Of a stretch of 5,370 nucleotides of DNA, positions 5,249 through 5,370 are shown piece after piece. The stretch covers positions 1 to 5,370 of the forward strand of contig JAIFNF010000051.1 in assembly GCA_020047885.1 (NCBI GenBank). The letters run 5' to 3'. Positions within the stretch are counted from its first letter, which is position 1, and every line of letters begins with the position of its first letter. Position numbers and translations under genes: made by a program. The stretch is from Gammaproteobacteria bacterium (GTDB taxonomy: Bacteria; Pseudomonadota; Gammaproteobacteria; Competibacterales; Competibacteraceae). The notes beneath the pieces are model-generated. The model saw only the letters and a program-made list of their open reading frames with translations. It searched no databases and was not told where the DNA came from.

Positions 5249-5370
5249 CTCACCCCTCCTAATGCATGAATCTTTTTTACGGTAGGCTCCATCACGGTGA
5301 TTCGCATTCCTTGCTCATCGACCACCACGAGATAACGCTGATCGTGCGATAAGACATGGTAGCGTTCTCC
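5221..5370 (-). CDS. C-terminal end of an unidentified protein (cut by right edge)
   Basis: The minus strand is open from the right edge to a TAA at 5223-5221 and gives 49 residues. They include RYHVLSHDQRYLVVVDEQG, a strand-like pattern of alternating hydrophobics, then MRITVMEPTVKKIHALGG. This reads like the end of a small beta-rich protein and is much more plausible than the other two frames. The true start is outside the window. It overlaps the 42-residue frame by 28 bases and contains that gene's ribosome-binding site in its last codons, as in tightly packed operons. No family is recognised. Confidence 0.5.
   Translation of the reverse strand, partial: GERYHVLSHDQRYLVVVDEQGMRITVMEPTVKKIHALGGVRWHVQELLN

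Noticed and set aside
1..5370. CRISPR array, tRNA or rRNA gene
   Set aside because: No regularly spaced direct repeats, tRNA cloverleaf with conserved arms, or rRNA sequence was seen on either strand.

Overview
The window is a GC-rich bacterial segment in which one large intact housekeeping gene sits among mobile-element debris and small accessory genes. Nearly everything that looks coding reads on the minus strand. The intact gene is hypF, the carbamoyltransferase that starts synthesis of the CN ligands of [NiFe] hydrogenases, so the organism probably makes a [NiFe] hydrogenase. Base composition, the style of the repeats and the IS4-type transposase suggest a gammaproteobacterium (purple-sulfur or Competibacter-like). 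That taxonomic guess is inference only.

Layout, left to right: (1) Bases 1-231 are AT-richer. They hold the first 23 codons of a transposase running off the left edge, preceded by a perfect TATAAT box and a nested inverted repeat that would hide its start codon in read-through transcripts. (2) Bases 232-2478 are hypF. It carries an in-frame copy of a C-rich palindromic repeat near its middle and starts beside a second copy of that repeat. (3) Bases about 2523-2795 hold, on the plus strand, the C-terminal remnant of an unrelated Ala/Glu/Gln-rich protein. (4) Bases 2797-3296 are the 3' end of an IS4-type transposase that lacks its N-terminus and has a frame change. (5) Bases 3284-3787 are an HNH-endonuclease reading frame broken by an amber codon and without a clear start. 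(6) Bases 3839-4719 are a tight two-gene unit with an ATGA overlap: a protein with a JAB/JAMM-like HxHP...SxxD motif, then a 70-residue acidic protein. (7) Bases 4930-5370 hold three short overlapping frames of unknown function, the rightmost cut by the window edge.

No second hyp gene and no hydrogenase gene is present, so hypF is not inside a compact hyp operon here. Its upstream side is built of a repeat, a gene remnant and a decayed insertion sequence, which points to rearrangement next to the gene. The most interesting candidates are the read-through-sensing leader of the left transposase, the metalloprotease-like/acidic-protein gene pair, and the repeat that has become part of the HypF protein.
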